A program made the translations under genes and the position numbers. Below are positions 1-7,090 of a stretch of DNA of 16,043 nt, one piece after another. The stretch is from DRTC01 sp964521025 (GTDB taxonomy: Bacteria; Cloacimonadota; Cloacimonadia; Cloacimonadales; TCS61). Each line of letters starts with the position of its first letter. Positions within the stretch are counted from its first letter, which is position 1. Under the pieces are notes generated by a model, which had not been told where the DNA came from, did no database searches, and saw only the letters and a list, made by a program, of their open reading frames with translations. The DNA is taken from the NCBI GenBank assembly GCA_964521025.1, contig CAZFPK010000069.1:1-16043 (forward strand), read 5' to 3'.

Positions 1-257
1 ACTTATTTTTAAAGGAGTTAGAAGCATAAAATGAAGTGGGAAATGTTAGTTATTAATATAAAAATATACAATCCGACTGTGATGAAATCTTTAGTAATAT
101 TTCTTAACATATTGTATCTTAATATATTAGGAATCATTAAATAAGTATTTTTAACTATTTTATTATTTCTGCCGTTCATAGATTTTACGATATGATTTAA
201 TTAATGTATAAATAAAATTATTCGTACATGTTTTAGGTATCACATGAAATATCCAAT
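1..257. other. AT-rich stretch without a convincing gene
   Basis: I see no supported gene here. A 37-codon open frame at 31-144 (plus strand) begins MKWEMLVINI and is hydrophobic. The AAAGGAG at 11-17 lies 13 nt from its ATG, which is too far for a normal ribosome site. On the minus strand a short open stretch continues past the end of the transposase remnant (down to about 160) but does not resemble the missing part of a transposase. Confidence 0.5.
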
Positions 258-407
258 TTAATTTTTAGTGAATGCTAAATGACTTTTTTTATTTTTGATC
301 GTTCCCCAGATGTATTTGAATAATTCTTCGTGACCGTCATATTTTAGAGTTCTTTCTCTTTTTTTGGTAGAGAAAACAAGATGATATATAATTTGTGTGT
401 ATGGCAT
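258..407 (-). pseudogene. IS200/REP-associated (RAYT, Y1) transposase, N-terminal remnant
   Basis: The minus strand reads a 49-residue frame starting MPYTQIIYHLVFSTKKRERT and continuing through ELFKYIWGTIKNKKSHL before a TAA stop. YxQIxYHxVFSTKxRxR followed by LFxYIWGxIKNKxxHL is the characteristic N-terminus of the Y1 transposase family (Transposase_17, IS200/IS605 and RAYT). Family members are usually about 140-250 residues. The HUH metal motif and catalytic tyrosine should come after this point and are absent, so the copy cannot be active. Homology fades after the HL at residues 42-43. The start is well supported by GAGAGG four bases upstream of the ATG (rc of 412-417), so the relic may still be translated. 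It directly abuts a REP-like palindrome array, the usual partner of RAYT transposases. Confidence 0.8.
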
Positions 408-424
408 AATTCCTCTCTTTGTTC

Positions 425-507
425 AACTCTTTCAGAGTTGTGTTTTTTTTTCATCTTCATTCCGTAAGATTCTCTTACGGCTATTAATATTTAACTCTTT
501 CAGAGTT
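425..507 (-). repeat. REP-like palindromic unit, inverted orientation (1.2 units)
   Basis: Read on the minus strand, this is palindrome A (AACTCT-GAA-AGAGTT, 493-507), a linker ending in ATTAATAG, and palindrome B (CCGTAAGA-GAA-TCTTACGG, 462-480). A spacer with GATGA and a second palindrome A (425-439) follow. The A-to-A distance is 68 bp. The layout, the linker and the 6-3-6 and 8-3-8 palindrome sizes match the direct array at 534-717. The arm sequences differ, but both sides changed so that pairing is kept. The block lies immediately upstream of the transposase remnant. Confidence 0.8.
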
Positions 508-533
508 TGAACTACTTTTTATATCCGTTTGTC

Positions 534-717
534 AATCCTGAAAGGATTTAATATTAATAGCCGGAGATGGAATCTCCGGAAAAGTGATGACAAATCAAAC
601 CCAATCCTGAAAGGATTGAATTTTAATAGCCGGAGATGGAATCTCCGGAAAAGAGATGACAATATAAACTCAATCCTGAAAGGATTGAATATAAATAACT
701 GAAGATGAAATCTCCTA
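534..717 (+). repeat. Tandem 69-bp REP-like array, 2.7 copies
   Basis: Palindrome A (AATCCT-GAA-AGGATT) occurs at 534-548, 603-617 and 672-686, an exact 69-bp period. Each is followed after a 12-nt linker ending AATAG by palindrome B (CCGGAGAT-GGA-ATCTCCGG at 561-579 and 630-648). A decayed B is at 699-717, where several arm bases no longer pair. The inter-unit spacer AAAAGNGATGACA is also conserved, so these are whole-unit duplications. Because 69 is divisible by three, an open frame of 23-residue repeats runs through the minus strand; I regard it as a by-product. The last copy ends about 35 bp from the leuS stop, so transcripts of leuS would run into these hairpins. Confidence 0.85.
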
Positions 718-753
718 AAAAGATCAATAAGAAACTTTCTCAAGGTTTTTCTA

Positions 754-3342
754 CTATTTCACCACAATACTCACCAATTTCTTCGGCACCACGATAACCT
801 TCTTTACCTCTTTCCCTGCGATATACTTTTGCACATTCTCCAGTTCCAGTGCTTTTTCCTTTATTTCGTCATCTGACGCAGTTGGAGAGACGGACATTTT
901 CCCGCGAATCTTCCCCATAATCTGCACGACATAAGTTATCTCATCTTTTACCAGGTATTCAGGATCATATTCGGGAATGCCTATCTCATGAACGAGTTTA
1001 TGATGACTTTCGGAGACTTGGCACAATTCCGAAGGATCTTGTGTTAAGTCGTAACTATAGTAATTGCCGGAATAAATCCTAAACCACAATTCTTCCGAAA
1101 TATGCGGAGCAAAGAAATAGAGCAATCGCGGAATGATCATACAGGATTCCGCAAAGATATCTTTTTCCGTTTCTGAAAGGTCTTCCGGTTTTTTAATGGA
1201 ATAAACATTATTCAGATGTTCCATAATTTGAGCGATGGCAGTATTGAACATCATCCTGTTTTCAATATCATCCAGAACTTTTTTAATAGTAAAATGCGTG
1301 CTGTAGCGAAGTTCTTTAATTTCCTTAGAAATTCTTCGCGTTTCTTCGTGTCTCTTCGCGGTTGAATTTTTCTCTGTTGGTGTATATTCGCATGTATTCG
1401 CAGTTTCCTTAATCAGTTCCAGGTTATCCTCGAACAATCTCCAGACCCTGTTCAAGAAACGAAATGCACCTTTCACTGCTTCATCGTTCCATTCCACATC
1501 TTTATCCGGCGGGGAAGCGAACAGCATGAACACACGCACCGTATCCGCTCCATAACGATCGACAATATATTGCGGATCGACAACATTCCCTTTTGACTTC
1601 GACATTTTTGCCCCGTCTTTGGTTACCATTCCCTGGGTCAGCAAACGGGCAAAAGGTTCATCGGATGTAACAAGTCCGAGATCGCGCATAAATTTATGGA
1701 AAAAGCGAGCATACATCAAATGCATCACCGCATGTTCGATGCCGCCGATATATTGATCGACCGGCAGCCAGTGATCTGCTTTATTTTTGGAAAACGGTTC
1801 GGTATCATTTTTCGGATCCGCATAACGGGCAAAATACCAGGAACTATCCACGAAAGTATCCATTGTATCAGTTTCCCGCTTTGCCGCACCTCCGCATTCG
1901 GGACATTTAGTGTTTATCCAATCGGGAACAGAAAGCAACGGATTTTGGGTTGTTTTTCCAAGTTGCACATTTTCCGGAAGAGTAACGGGCAGGTCTTCAT
2001 CAGCAACGAGAACAGTTCCGCATTTCTCACAATAAACTATCGGGATAGGAGTTCCCCAATATCGCTGGCGGGAAATTCCCCAATCTCTCAGTCTGTAAGT
2101 GATGGTTGCTTTTCCTGTTTTGTTCTCTGTCATCCAGTCCGTGATCGCTTTTTGAGATTCGATGCTGTTCATTCCATCGAATTGTTCCGAATTAACGAGG
2201 ATTCCCGGTTCGATGTATGCTTCCTTCATTTTTTTTAGGACAAGACTCTTTTCCTTATTCTGAATAACGATCTTGATAGGAATATCATATTTTTCAGCAA
2301 ATTCAAAATCTCTTTGATCGTGTGCAGGAACAGCCATCACGGCTCCGGTTCCGTAATCCATCAGGACATAATTCGTGATCCAGATCTGGACTTTCTTTCC
2401 ATTTACCGGATTGAGAGCAAATCTGCAGCTGAAAATTCCTTCCTTGATCGTATCTTCCGCAGAACGCGTGATCTTATCTTCATTCATTACCTTATCACAG
2501 AATTTCCTGATCACGGAATTTACCGGTTCATCTTTCAGCCATTCAGTAACGAGCGGATGTTCAGGTGGAAGAGCCATAAAAGTGCAGCCGAAGATCGTAT
2601 CGGGCCGGGTGGTGAAAACTTTGATGATCTCCTCCGAATCTTCCAGCTTGAACCACATTTCCGTGCCGTAACTTTTCCCGATCCAATTTGTCTGCATGGT
2701 TTTCACTCTTTCGGGCCAATCTATCACTTTGGAAAAATCCAGCAATTCTTCCGCATATTCCGTGATCTTGAAAAACCACTGCTCCAATTCTTTCTGCTGC
2801 ACGATCGAATCACATCTCCAGCAAGTTCCGTTCTCTACCTGTTCATTCGCCAGCACGGTCTGACAATCGTCGCACCAGTTCACGAAGGACGATTTGCGAT
2901 AAACCAGACCTTTCTCATACATTCGTTTGAAGAACCATTGTCCCCATTTGAAATAATCGGGATGACAGGTACTGACTTCCCTTTCCCAATCGAATCCAAA
3001 ACCGATGCTGTCGGATTGTTTTCGCATTATTTCGATATTCTCGTCTGTTGACTTGCGGGGATGTGTGTTATTGTCGATAGCAAAATTTTCCGCGGGAAGT
3101 CCGAAAGAATCATAACCCATCGGCTGCATCACATTGAATCCCTGGGTCAATTTGTAGCGTGTGATCGCATCTCCGATCGAATAATTGGAAACATGTCCCA
3201 TGTGCAGAACTCCGGAAGGATACGGGAACATGGAGAGCACATAATATTTCGGCTTGTCCGAATTATCGTTTGCCTGGAAAATCTTCCGCTCCTGCCAGAC
3301 TCTCTGCCATTTTTTTTCTATTTCATTGAATGGATATTCCAT
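754..3342 (-). CDS. leuS: Leucine--tRNA ligase (LeuRS)
   Basis: Class I aminoacyl-tRNA synthetase that charges tRNA-Leu in the cytoplasm. The 862-residue length fits bacterial LeuRS. The HIGH signature is HMGH at residues 47-50 after PYPSG, and KMSKS lies at 579-583. Two Cys pairs, CDDC near 160 and YCEKCG to CPECGG near 460-510, fit the zinc and editing-domain layout. The DTMDTFVDSSWYFARY block precedes the catalytic C-half. The C-terminal VQIMGKIRGK motif is intact. The ATG at 3342 is preceded by AGGAG with 8-nt spacing. Two stretches look foreign to the family: residues about 645-671 and 765-776 coincide with repeat-like DNA (see separate entries) and lie in the anticodon-binding and C-terminal parts, where insertions could be tolerated. 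The gene is monocistronic, with palindromic repeats on both sides. Confidence 0.97.
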   Translation of the reverse strand: MEYPFNEIEKKWQRVWQERKIFQANDNSDKPKYYVLSMFPYPSGVLHMGHVSNYSIGDAITRYKLTQGFNVMQPMGYDSFGLPAENFAIDNNTHPRKSTDENIEIMRKQSDSIGFGFDWEREVSTCHPDYFKWGQWFFKRMYEKGLVYRKSSFVNWCDDCQTVLANEQVENGTCWRCDSIVQQKELEQWFFKITEYAEELLDFSKVIDWPERVKTMQTNWIGKSYGTEMWFKLEDSEEIIKVFTTRPDTIFGCTFMALPPEHPLVTEWLKDEPVNSVIRKFCDKVMNEDKITRSAEDTIKEGIFSCRFALNPVNGKKVQIWITNYVLMDYGTGAVMAVPAHDQRDFEFAEKYDIPIKIVIQNKEKSLVLKKMKEAYIEPGILVNSEQFDGMNSIESQKAITDWMTENKTGKATITYRLRDWGISRQRYWGTPIPIVYCEKCGTVLVADEDLPVTLPENVQLGKTTQNPLLSVPDWINTKCPECGGAAKRETDTMDTFVDSSWYFARYADPKNDTEPFSKNKADHWLPVDQYIGGIEHAVMHLMYARFFHKFMRDLGLVTSDEPFARLLTQGMVTKDGAKMSKSKGNVVDPQYIVDRYGADTVRVFMLFASPPDKDVEWNDEAVKGAFRFLNRVWRLFEDNLELIKETANTCEYTPTEKNSTAKRHEETRRISKEIKELRYSTHFTIKKVLDDIENRMMFNTAIAQIMEHLNNVYSIKKPEDLSETEKDIFAESCMIIPRLLYFFAPHISEELWFRIYSGNYYSYDLTQDPSELCQVSESHHKLVHEIGIPEYDPEYLVKDEITYVVQIMGKIRGKMSVSPTASDDEIKEKALELENVQKYIAGKEVKKVIVVPKKLVSIVVK
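1015..1050 (-). repeat. Hairpin-type palindrome inside leuS coding sequence
   Basis: The coding strand has arms GACTTAACACAA and TTGTGCCAAGTC, pairing at 10 of 12 positions around a 12-nt loop GATCCTTCGGAA. It encodes LeuRS residues 765-776 (within YDLTQDPSELCQV). Other LeuRS proteins, as I remember them, pass almost directly from the EELW motif to the PEYDPE motif, so roughly 20-25 residues here look extra. I infer a palindromic repeat captured in frame. Confidence 0.5.
1331..1402 (-). repeat. Dispersed CACGAAGA-type repeat captured in leuS
   Basis: On the coding strand this holds two near-tandem copies of TGCGAATA (1383-1402). A purine-rich block containing GCGAAGAGACACGAAGAAAC (within 1331-1361) follows. 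It encodes residues about 648-671 of LeuRS (ANTCEYTPTEK, then KRHEETRRI). The purine block matches the intergenic sequences at 7091-7119 and, more weakly, 9047-9076. In family members the segment before KELRxxTHxTIKKV is normally shorter. The reading frame is open throughout. Confidence 0.6.
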
Positions 3343-3360
3343 AATTTTTTCTCCTGTATC

Positions 3361-3578
3361 ACTACCGTCCCGGTGGTTCTTTATTTATTTTCGATTGGAC
3401 TGTATCGGAATTTCAATCTTTTATAAACCTCCAAGGTTTGCCCATCCTTGAAGGTTTTAAATCAATCGTGTTACGAAGTTATATTCTATATTCCCATCGG
3501 GACGACGGGGATACTGTATTATTATCGATGATTTTTAAAATGTGGTTATGTATTTGTAATATCTCCTCAAACGAGGAG
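3361..3578. repeat. Cluster of short palindromes upstream of leuS
   Basis: Four separate palindromes lie in this spacer: ACTACCG-TCC-CGGTGGT (3361-3377, one wobble position), AAACCT-CCA-AGGTTT (3425-3439), CCCATCG-GGA-CGACGGG (3493-3509, one mismatch), and CTCCTC-AAAC-GAGGAG (3563-3578). Three have 3-nt loops, the same architecture as the array at 425-717, and GGA/TCC recurs as the loop. I see no gene from 3343 to 3775; the rest is AT-rich with no recognisable promoter. Confidence 0.65.
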
Positions 3579-3721
3579 TAAAAGATGATGGATGGGAAAT
3601 ATTTTCGAGCATGCGAACATAAAACCCTGGTGAAAATTCATTTCAAACATTTCCCTCCTCCTTCGTTTTTTCCTGTGTCAGATTTGAAAGGGAAAAAAAT
3701 CGGTCAAATGTTTTTAGAAAA

Positions 3722-3752
3722 AACTTGCCAAATTTTTAAAATTTAGCAAGTT
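3722..3752 (-). terminator. Strong A/T-rich hairpin, terminator-like on the minus strand
   Basis: Arms AACTTGC and GCAAGTT enclose AAATTTT-T-AAAATTT, giving about 14 pairs with one mismatch. On the minus strand the hairpin is followed by TTTTTTCT (3716-3723), the form of an intrinsic terminator, yet no minus-strand gene ends here. On the plus strand it lies 12 nt before the Shine-Dalgarno site of the small membrane protein, with no T-tract, so it may act as a 5' UTR structure instead. Confidence 0.4.
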
Positions 3753-3763
3753 AAATCCCGGAT

Positions 3764-3770
3764 AAGGAGG
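3764..3770 (+). promoter_or_regulatory. Ribosome binding site of the small membrane protein
   Basis: AAGGAGG is a full anti-16S match placed 5 nt before the ATG at 3776. Its strength is the main argument that this short reading frame is a real gene. Confidence 0.75.
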
Positions 3771-3775
3771 TCATC

Positions 3776-3979
3776 ATGAAAATGATAAAATTTTTCAACG
3801 AGAGGATCAAATTCTTTTCAATCTTCGACATCAAATTAGCCCAATTAGCATCGATGTTTGTAGTGATCATTCTGATAAAACTAATACCACAAATTATTAC
3901 ATTGGATTATTGGGTTTACATTCTCGGAGTGATCTTATGCGGGATCCGTCCGGTTTATGTGATGTTCTTTAAGAAATGA
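3776..3979 (+). CDS. Small hypothetical membrane protein (67 aa)
   Basis: I do not recognise a family. The N-terminus (residues 1-17, MKMIKFFNERIKFFS) is basic and amphipathic. Two hydrophobic segments follow, about 20-41 (LAQLASMFVVIILIKLIPQI) and 44-65 (YWVYILGVILCG then VYVMFF), ending in a basic KK. This predicts a small inner-membrane protein with two helices and a short loop. The start is fixed by a perfect AAGGAGG at 5-nt spacing. A long A/T-rich hairpin just upstream could control its translation. The flavoprotein gene begins about 80-125 bp downstream on the same strand, but nothing shows that they act together. Function unknown. Confidence 0.65.
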   Translation: MKMIKFFNERIKFFSIFDIKLAQLASMFVVIILIKLIPQIITLDYWVYILGVILCGIRPVYVMFFKK

Positions 3980-4058
3980 AAGAATTAATTAAACACCGAA
4001 AAACTCTGAAATATACTGATAGTAATGTACAATTGCGAAACTGTGGAAATATTTAAAT

Positions 4059-5315
4059 TTGTTCGTTTTGTTAGTATTGTTCGTTGCTAAACAGGAGATT
4101 GATATCGAAAAAATAGTAGTTATCGGAGGAGGAGCAGCCGGAATGACAGCAGCAGGAATAGCTGCTGAAAGAGGATTGGAAGTAACAATTATCGAAAAGA
4201 ACCCGCTTCTTGGAAAGAAACTGCTCATCACCGGAAAAGGCAGATGCAATCTAACGAAATATTGCGAAGTTCCCGAATTGATCAAAAATGTTCCGGTAAA
4301 TGGAAAATTCCTGACCAATGCTTTTTATCGGTTTTCTGCTTTTGATACGATCGAGTTCTTCAATAAATTAGGTTTGGAAACAAAGATCGAGAGAGGGAAT
4401 CGCGTCTTTCCGAAATCTGGCAAGGCGTCGGATGTTGTTTTGTGTTTAGAAAATTATCTGAAAAAAAATAAAGTCAGGATCATTCATAAAAAAGTTAAAA
4501 GTATTACAAATAACTTATCCGGATTTGAAATAACTTTGTCTGGAAATGTGATTTTATTTTGTGATAAAATGATCATTGCTACAGGAGGAAAATCTTATCC
4601 TGGAACCGGTTCGACCGGAGACGGTTATAAGTTTGCTCGAAAATTCGGACATACAATTATTCCGCAAAAGCCATCACTTGTCCCGATTGAAACGGAAAAT
4701 TTTTATAAATCTCTGCAAGGTTTATCTTTGAAAAATATAGCGATCCAAATTTTTGATAAAAGCAGGAAAAAAGTTTATGAAGATTTCGGTGAAATGCTGT
4801 TCACGCATTTCGGAGTATCCGGTCCGGTCATACTATCGGCAAGTTCTCATGTTCGCCATCTCGATCATCATCTTCTTAAAATCGATCTGAAAGCTGCATT
4901 ATCACCGGAACAACTCGATAAGAGGATGCAAAGGGATTTCCAAAATGATCCAAATAAATCTTTAGAAAATGTCTTGAAATTACTCTTACCAAAAAAAATG
5001 ATACCGAAAGTAAGCGAGTTGTCAGAAATCACCGGCAAAGAAAAGGTCAATCAAATTACAAAAGAAGAACGGAAAAGGATCGTTCTTGTTCTAAAAAACC
5101 TGACGATTGAACTGGAAAAATTCCGACCTTTGAAAGAAGCAATCATTACTTCCGGTGGAGTAGATGTTAATGAGATCGATCCCAAAACTATGGAATCAAA
5201 ACCGGTGAAGGGACTTTTCTTTGCCGGAGAAATTATCGATGTCGATGCTTATACAGGTGGATTTAATTTGCAGATTGCCTGGAGTACGGGATATGCGGCT
5301 GGGATGAGTTGCTGA
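4059..5315 (+). CDS. HI0933/YhiN-family FAD-dependent flavoprotein
   Basis: Member of the HI0933-like (PF03486) NAD(P)/FAD-dependent oxidoreductases; the substrate of this family is not well defined. The Rossmann motif IGGGAAGMTAAG and the following acidic strand end (TIIEKN) bind FAD. The family signature GKKLLITGKGRCNLT comes next, ATGGKSYPGTGSTGDGY lies in the middle, and the C-terminal GLFFAGEIIDVDAYTGGFNLQ motif is intact. The start is uncertain. TTG at 4059 is the nearest standard in-frame codon but has no good ribosome site, and the leading residues FVLLVLFV come from a 9-bp microrepeat (4061-4085). Homology begins at EKIVVIGGG, where AGGAG (4093-4097) sits 6 nt before an ATC (4104). 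The native start was probably ATG there, giving about 403 residues. The gene converges on the DUF262 gene with a 23-bp gap and no clear terminator. Confidence 0.88.
   Translation: MFVLLVLFVAKQEIDIEKIVVIGGGAAGMTAAGIAAERGLEVTIIEKNPLLGKKLLITGKGRCNLTKYCEVPELIKNVPVNGKFLTNAFYRFSAFDTIEFFNKLGLETKIERGNRVFPKSGKASDVVLCLENYLKKNKVRIIHKKVKSITNNLSGFEITLSGNVILFCDKMIIATGGKSYPGTGSTGDGYKFARKFGHTIIPQKPSLVPIETENFYKSLQGLSLKNIAIQIFDKSRKKVYEDFGEMLFTHFGVSGPVILSASSHVRHLDHHLLKIDLKAALSPEQLDKRMQRDFQNDPNKSLENVLKLLLPKKMIPKVSELSEITGKEKVNQITKEERKRIVLVLKNLTIELEKFRPLKEAIITSGGVDVNEIDPKTMESKPVKGLFFAGEIIDVDAYTGGFNLQIAWSTGYAAGMSC
4093..4097 (+). promoter_or_regulatory. Ribosome binding site pointing to an ATC start
   Basis: AGGAG lies inside the called reading frame of the flavoprotein, 6 nt before ATC at 4104-4106, exactly where the conserved protein begins (EKIVVIGGG). 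No ATG, GTG or TTG lies in frame at a usable distance. This suggests a mutated or misread ATG, or a rare ATC start. Confidence 0.5.
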
Positions 5316-5338
5316 TTATTTTTTAGATTGTGAATAAC

Positions 5339-7033
5339 CTAAATTTTCCAAATCGCAATAGCTTGTCTTGCCATCCATTTTTGATGTTTATTCAAATTTG
5401 ATTCATTCCATTCGGAATATTCCTCTGAAATTTTTTTTGTTATTTCAAATTCATTATTTTTGTATAATTCTTTTTTTTCAGAGAAGTCTTTATTACCGAT
5501 TTTTCTATTGTCTGACTTGGATAAAAGAGTATGATTCCCTAATCTAAATGTGAATTGATCATCTATAAACTGCTCCCATCCTTCTTCCGGGTTTTCCGGA
5601 AAAATATGCTCGATACTATATTTTTCACTTTCAAAATCATATTCTTTATGGGAAAGGTGTTTTTCTAATTCAGATAAAATAAATTTCACTATTTTTTTAT
5701 TACGAGTACTCGATGTTCTAATTACTTTATACGAAAAAGATGCTCTAAATGAACCATCATTAATATAAATATTTCGTTTTAAATATGCGACGATTTCTTT
5801 GATTGTAATGTCTTTGTTTTCAGATATTTTTAAAGCGATTTTATTATATACAATTTCCTGTTCATTTGGATTTAATCCTCCGATTACATTATAACGAAAT
5901 GATATTATATAAATAACATTTAAAAGCTTCGTGAAATCATTCGTGTTAAGAATTTTATGAGCAGAAATGAGCATGGAAAAAGGTTGTCGCAAATTAAAAA
6001 GTTTTATTAGTTCGATATATTTTTCCTGATCTTTTTCCCATAATTCGTCATTAGGATTCTTAAGTGCCAGGTATATATCTGCATTTGCGTCGATCTTCCT
6101 GAGCAAATCAAAAACATCCTTTTTGTTCTTAATATTATTGCGTATTGTTTTGAATAAGTCACTTTTTCTAACAATTGGATTGAAACTATTCCAAAAATAT
6201 CGAAGAAAGGTTGGAAAATCTTCAGCACCGAGTTTTCCAACAATATTCTGCCATCGATTATCAAGATTTTCGATTTCTAAAGATGTACTCGATCTGTCAT
6301 TATCGATAATTGAAAATAAATAGTTCTTTAATAAATCAGTCGCAGAGAGTTTAACTCCCCTGGCATTAAGAGTCTCAAAAACTTTGAATGCATTAAGTTC
6401 ATCTCCCACAATAATATTCGTAAAAACCAATTTATCCGAAAGAGTATCGATGAACCTGGCAAATTCTTGTCCATTTTTCTGATGTTTAAAATGTTTATCG
6501 AGTTTTAGATAAAACCATTCGAATCCTTTTTTTAATAATTTGTTTGATAATTTAAGACCTCTTTTGGGAAGTTCATGCAATGGGACTAAATAATTTTGAT
6601 AAAACTCATCATTATTCCTATTTAATTTCAGTTTACTTTTTGCTACTAATGAAACAGGATCAAGATAACCAATATATGAATTTCGAAATTGCTCGATCCT
6701 TTTCCTATTATTTTCACTTTCATTTCCCCGCTCGATCAGTTCGGAAAGATGTTTCAATATTGCTAGAATAATCAAACTGATAGTAGTTAATCTTTGTTGA
6801 CCATCGATAATCGTGAATGTTTTATTATCATCAGATTGTAAAACTAAATAACCCATATAATGAAACGGTTCCGCATCTTTAGAAAATAAGCCGATAAAAT
6901 CATGCCAGAGATCATCCCAATGTTCCTCCGACCAGGTATAATCTCTTTGAAATCTGGGAACGATATAAGAAATATCATTACCAAAAAGTTTTCTATATGA
7001 ATCATTCGATGTATTAAAATTTATCGAGCTCAT
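5339..7033 (-). CDS. DUF262-DUF1524 protein (GmrSD-like, modification-dependent restriction type)
   Basis: The N-terminus carries the DUF262 (GmrS) hallmarks VPRFQRDYTW at 25-34 and the NTP-binding DGQQR loop at 77-81. Near the end are DUF1524 (GmrD, His-Me nuclease) features: EHIFPENP with H476, RLGNHTLL at about 497-504, N509 and IGNKDF at 512-517. The fused S and D order is that of single-chain GmrSD-type enzymes, which restrict phage DNA carrying modified bases; related DUF262-DUF1524 proteins occur in other defence settings. The ATG at 7033 has GGAGGAG 6 nt upstream. A TTG at 7057 could extend it by 8 residues but has no such site. The length of 564 residues is typical. It is the last gene of the minus-strand run after phoH and alr. 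The actual target is unknown. Confidence 0.85.
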   Translation of the reverse strand: MSSINFNTSNDSYRKLFGNDISYIVPRFQRDYTWSEEHWDDLWHDFIGLFSKDAEPFHYMGYLVLQSDDNKTFTIIDGQQRLTTISLIILAILKHLSELIERGNESENNRKRIEQFRNSYIGYLDPVSLVAKSKLKLNRNNDEFYQNYLVPLHELPKRGLKLSNKLLKKGFEWFYLKLDKHFKHQKNGQEFARFIDTLSDKLVFTNIIVGDELNAFKVFETLNARGVKLSATDLLKNYLFSIIDNDRSSTSLEIENLDNRWQNIVGKLGAEDFPTFLRYFWNSFNPIVRKSDLFKTIRNNIKNKKDVFDLLRKIDANADIYLALKNPNDELWEKDQEKYIELIKLFNLRQPFSMLISAHKILNTNDFTKLLNVIYIISFRYNVIGGLNPNEQEIVYNKIALKISENKDITIKEIVAYLKRNIYINDGSFRASFSYKVIRTSSTRNKKIVKFILSELEKHLSHKEYDFESEKYSIEHIFPENPEEGWEQFIDDQFTFRLGNHTLLSKSDNRKIGNKDFSEKKELYKNNEFEITKKISEEYSEWNESNLNKHQKWMARQAIAIWKI

Positions 7034-7039
7034 AATTAA

Positions 7040-7046
7040 CTCCTCC
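7040..7046 (-). promoter_or_regulatory. Ribosome binding site deciding the DUF262 gene start
   Basis: GGAGGAG on the minus strand lies 6 nt before ATG 7033 and overlaps the alternative TTG-started extension, so initiation at 7033 is strongly preferred. Confidence 0.75.
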
Positions 7047-7090
7047 AAAGTAAACAATAGATTTGAGGATTATATGTCAAATAAAAATTC

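Noticed and set aside
31..144. Small plus-strand ORF of 37 codons
   Set aside because: AAAGGAG is 13 nt from the ATG, composition is simply AT-rich, and no recognisable protein is encoded.
534..717. CRISPR array
   Set aside because: Whole 69-bp units including the would-be spacers are conserved, there are two palindromes per unit, and no cas genes are present.
519..743. 74-residue minus-strand open frame made of 23-residue repeats
   Set aside because: It is the translation of the 69-bp REP-like array; the frame stays open only because 69 is a multiple of three. There is no ribosome site.
1696..3051. Long plus-strand open frames opposite leuS
   Set aside because: Antisense shadows of a confidently identified gene; their translations have no domain-like features.
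5316..5338. Bidirectional terminator between the convergent flavoprotein and DUF262 genes
   Set aside because: Only a short T-run (5322-5328) without a stem is visible.
5585..5601. TTCCGG / CCGGAA palindrome in the DUF262-DUF1524 gene
   Set aside because: It encodes the conserved FPENPEE motif that the family needs, so it is explained by the protein.
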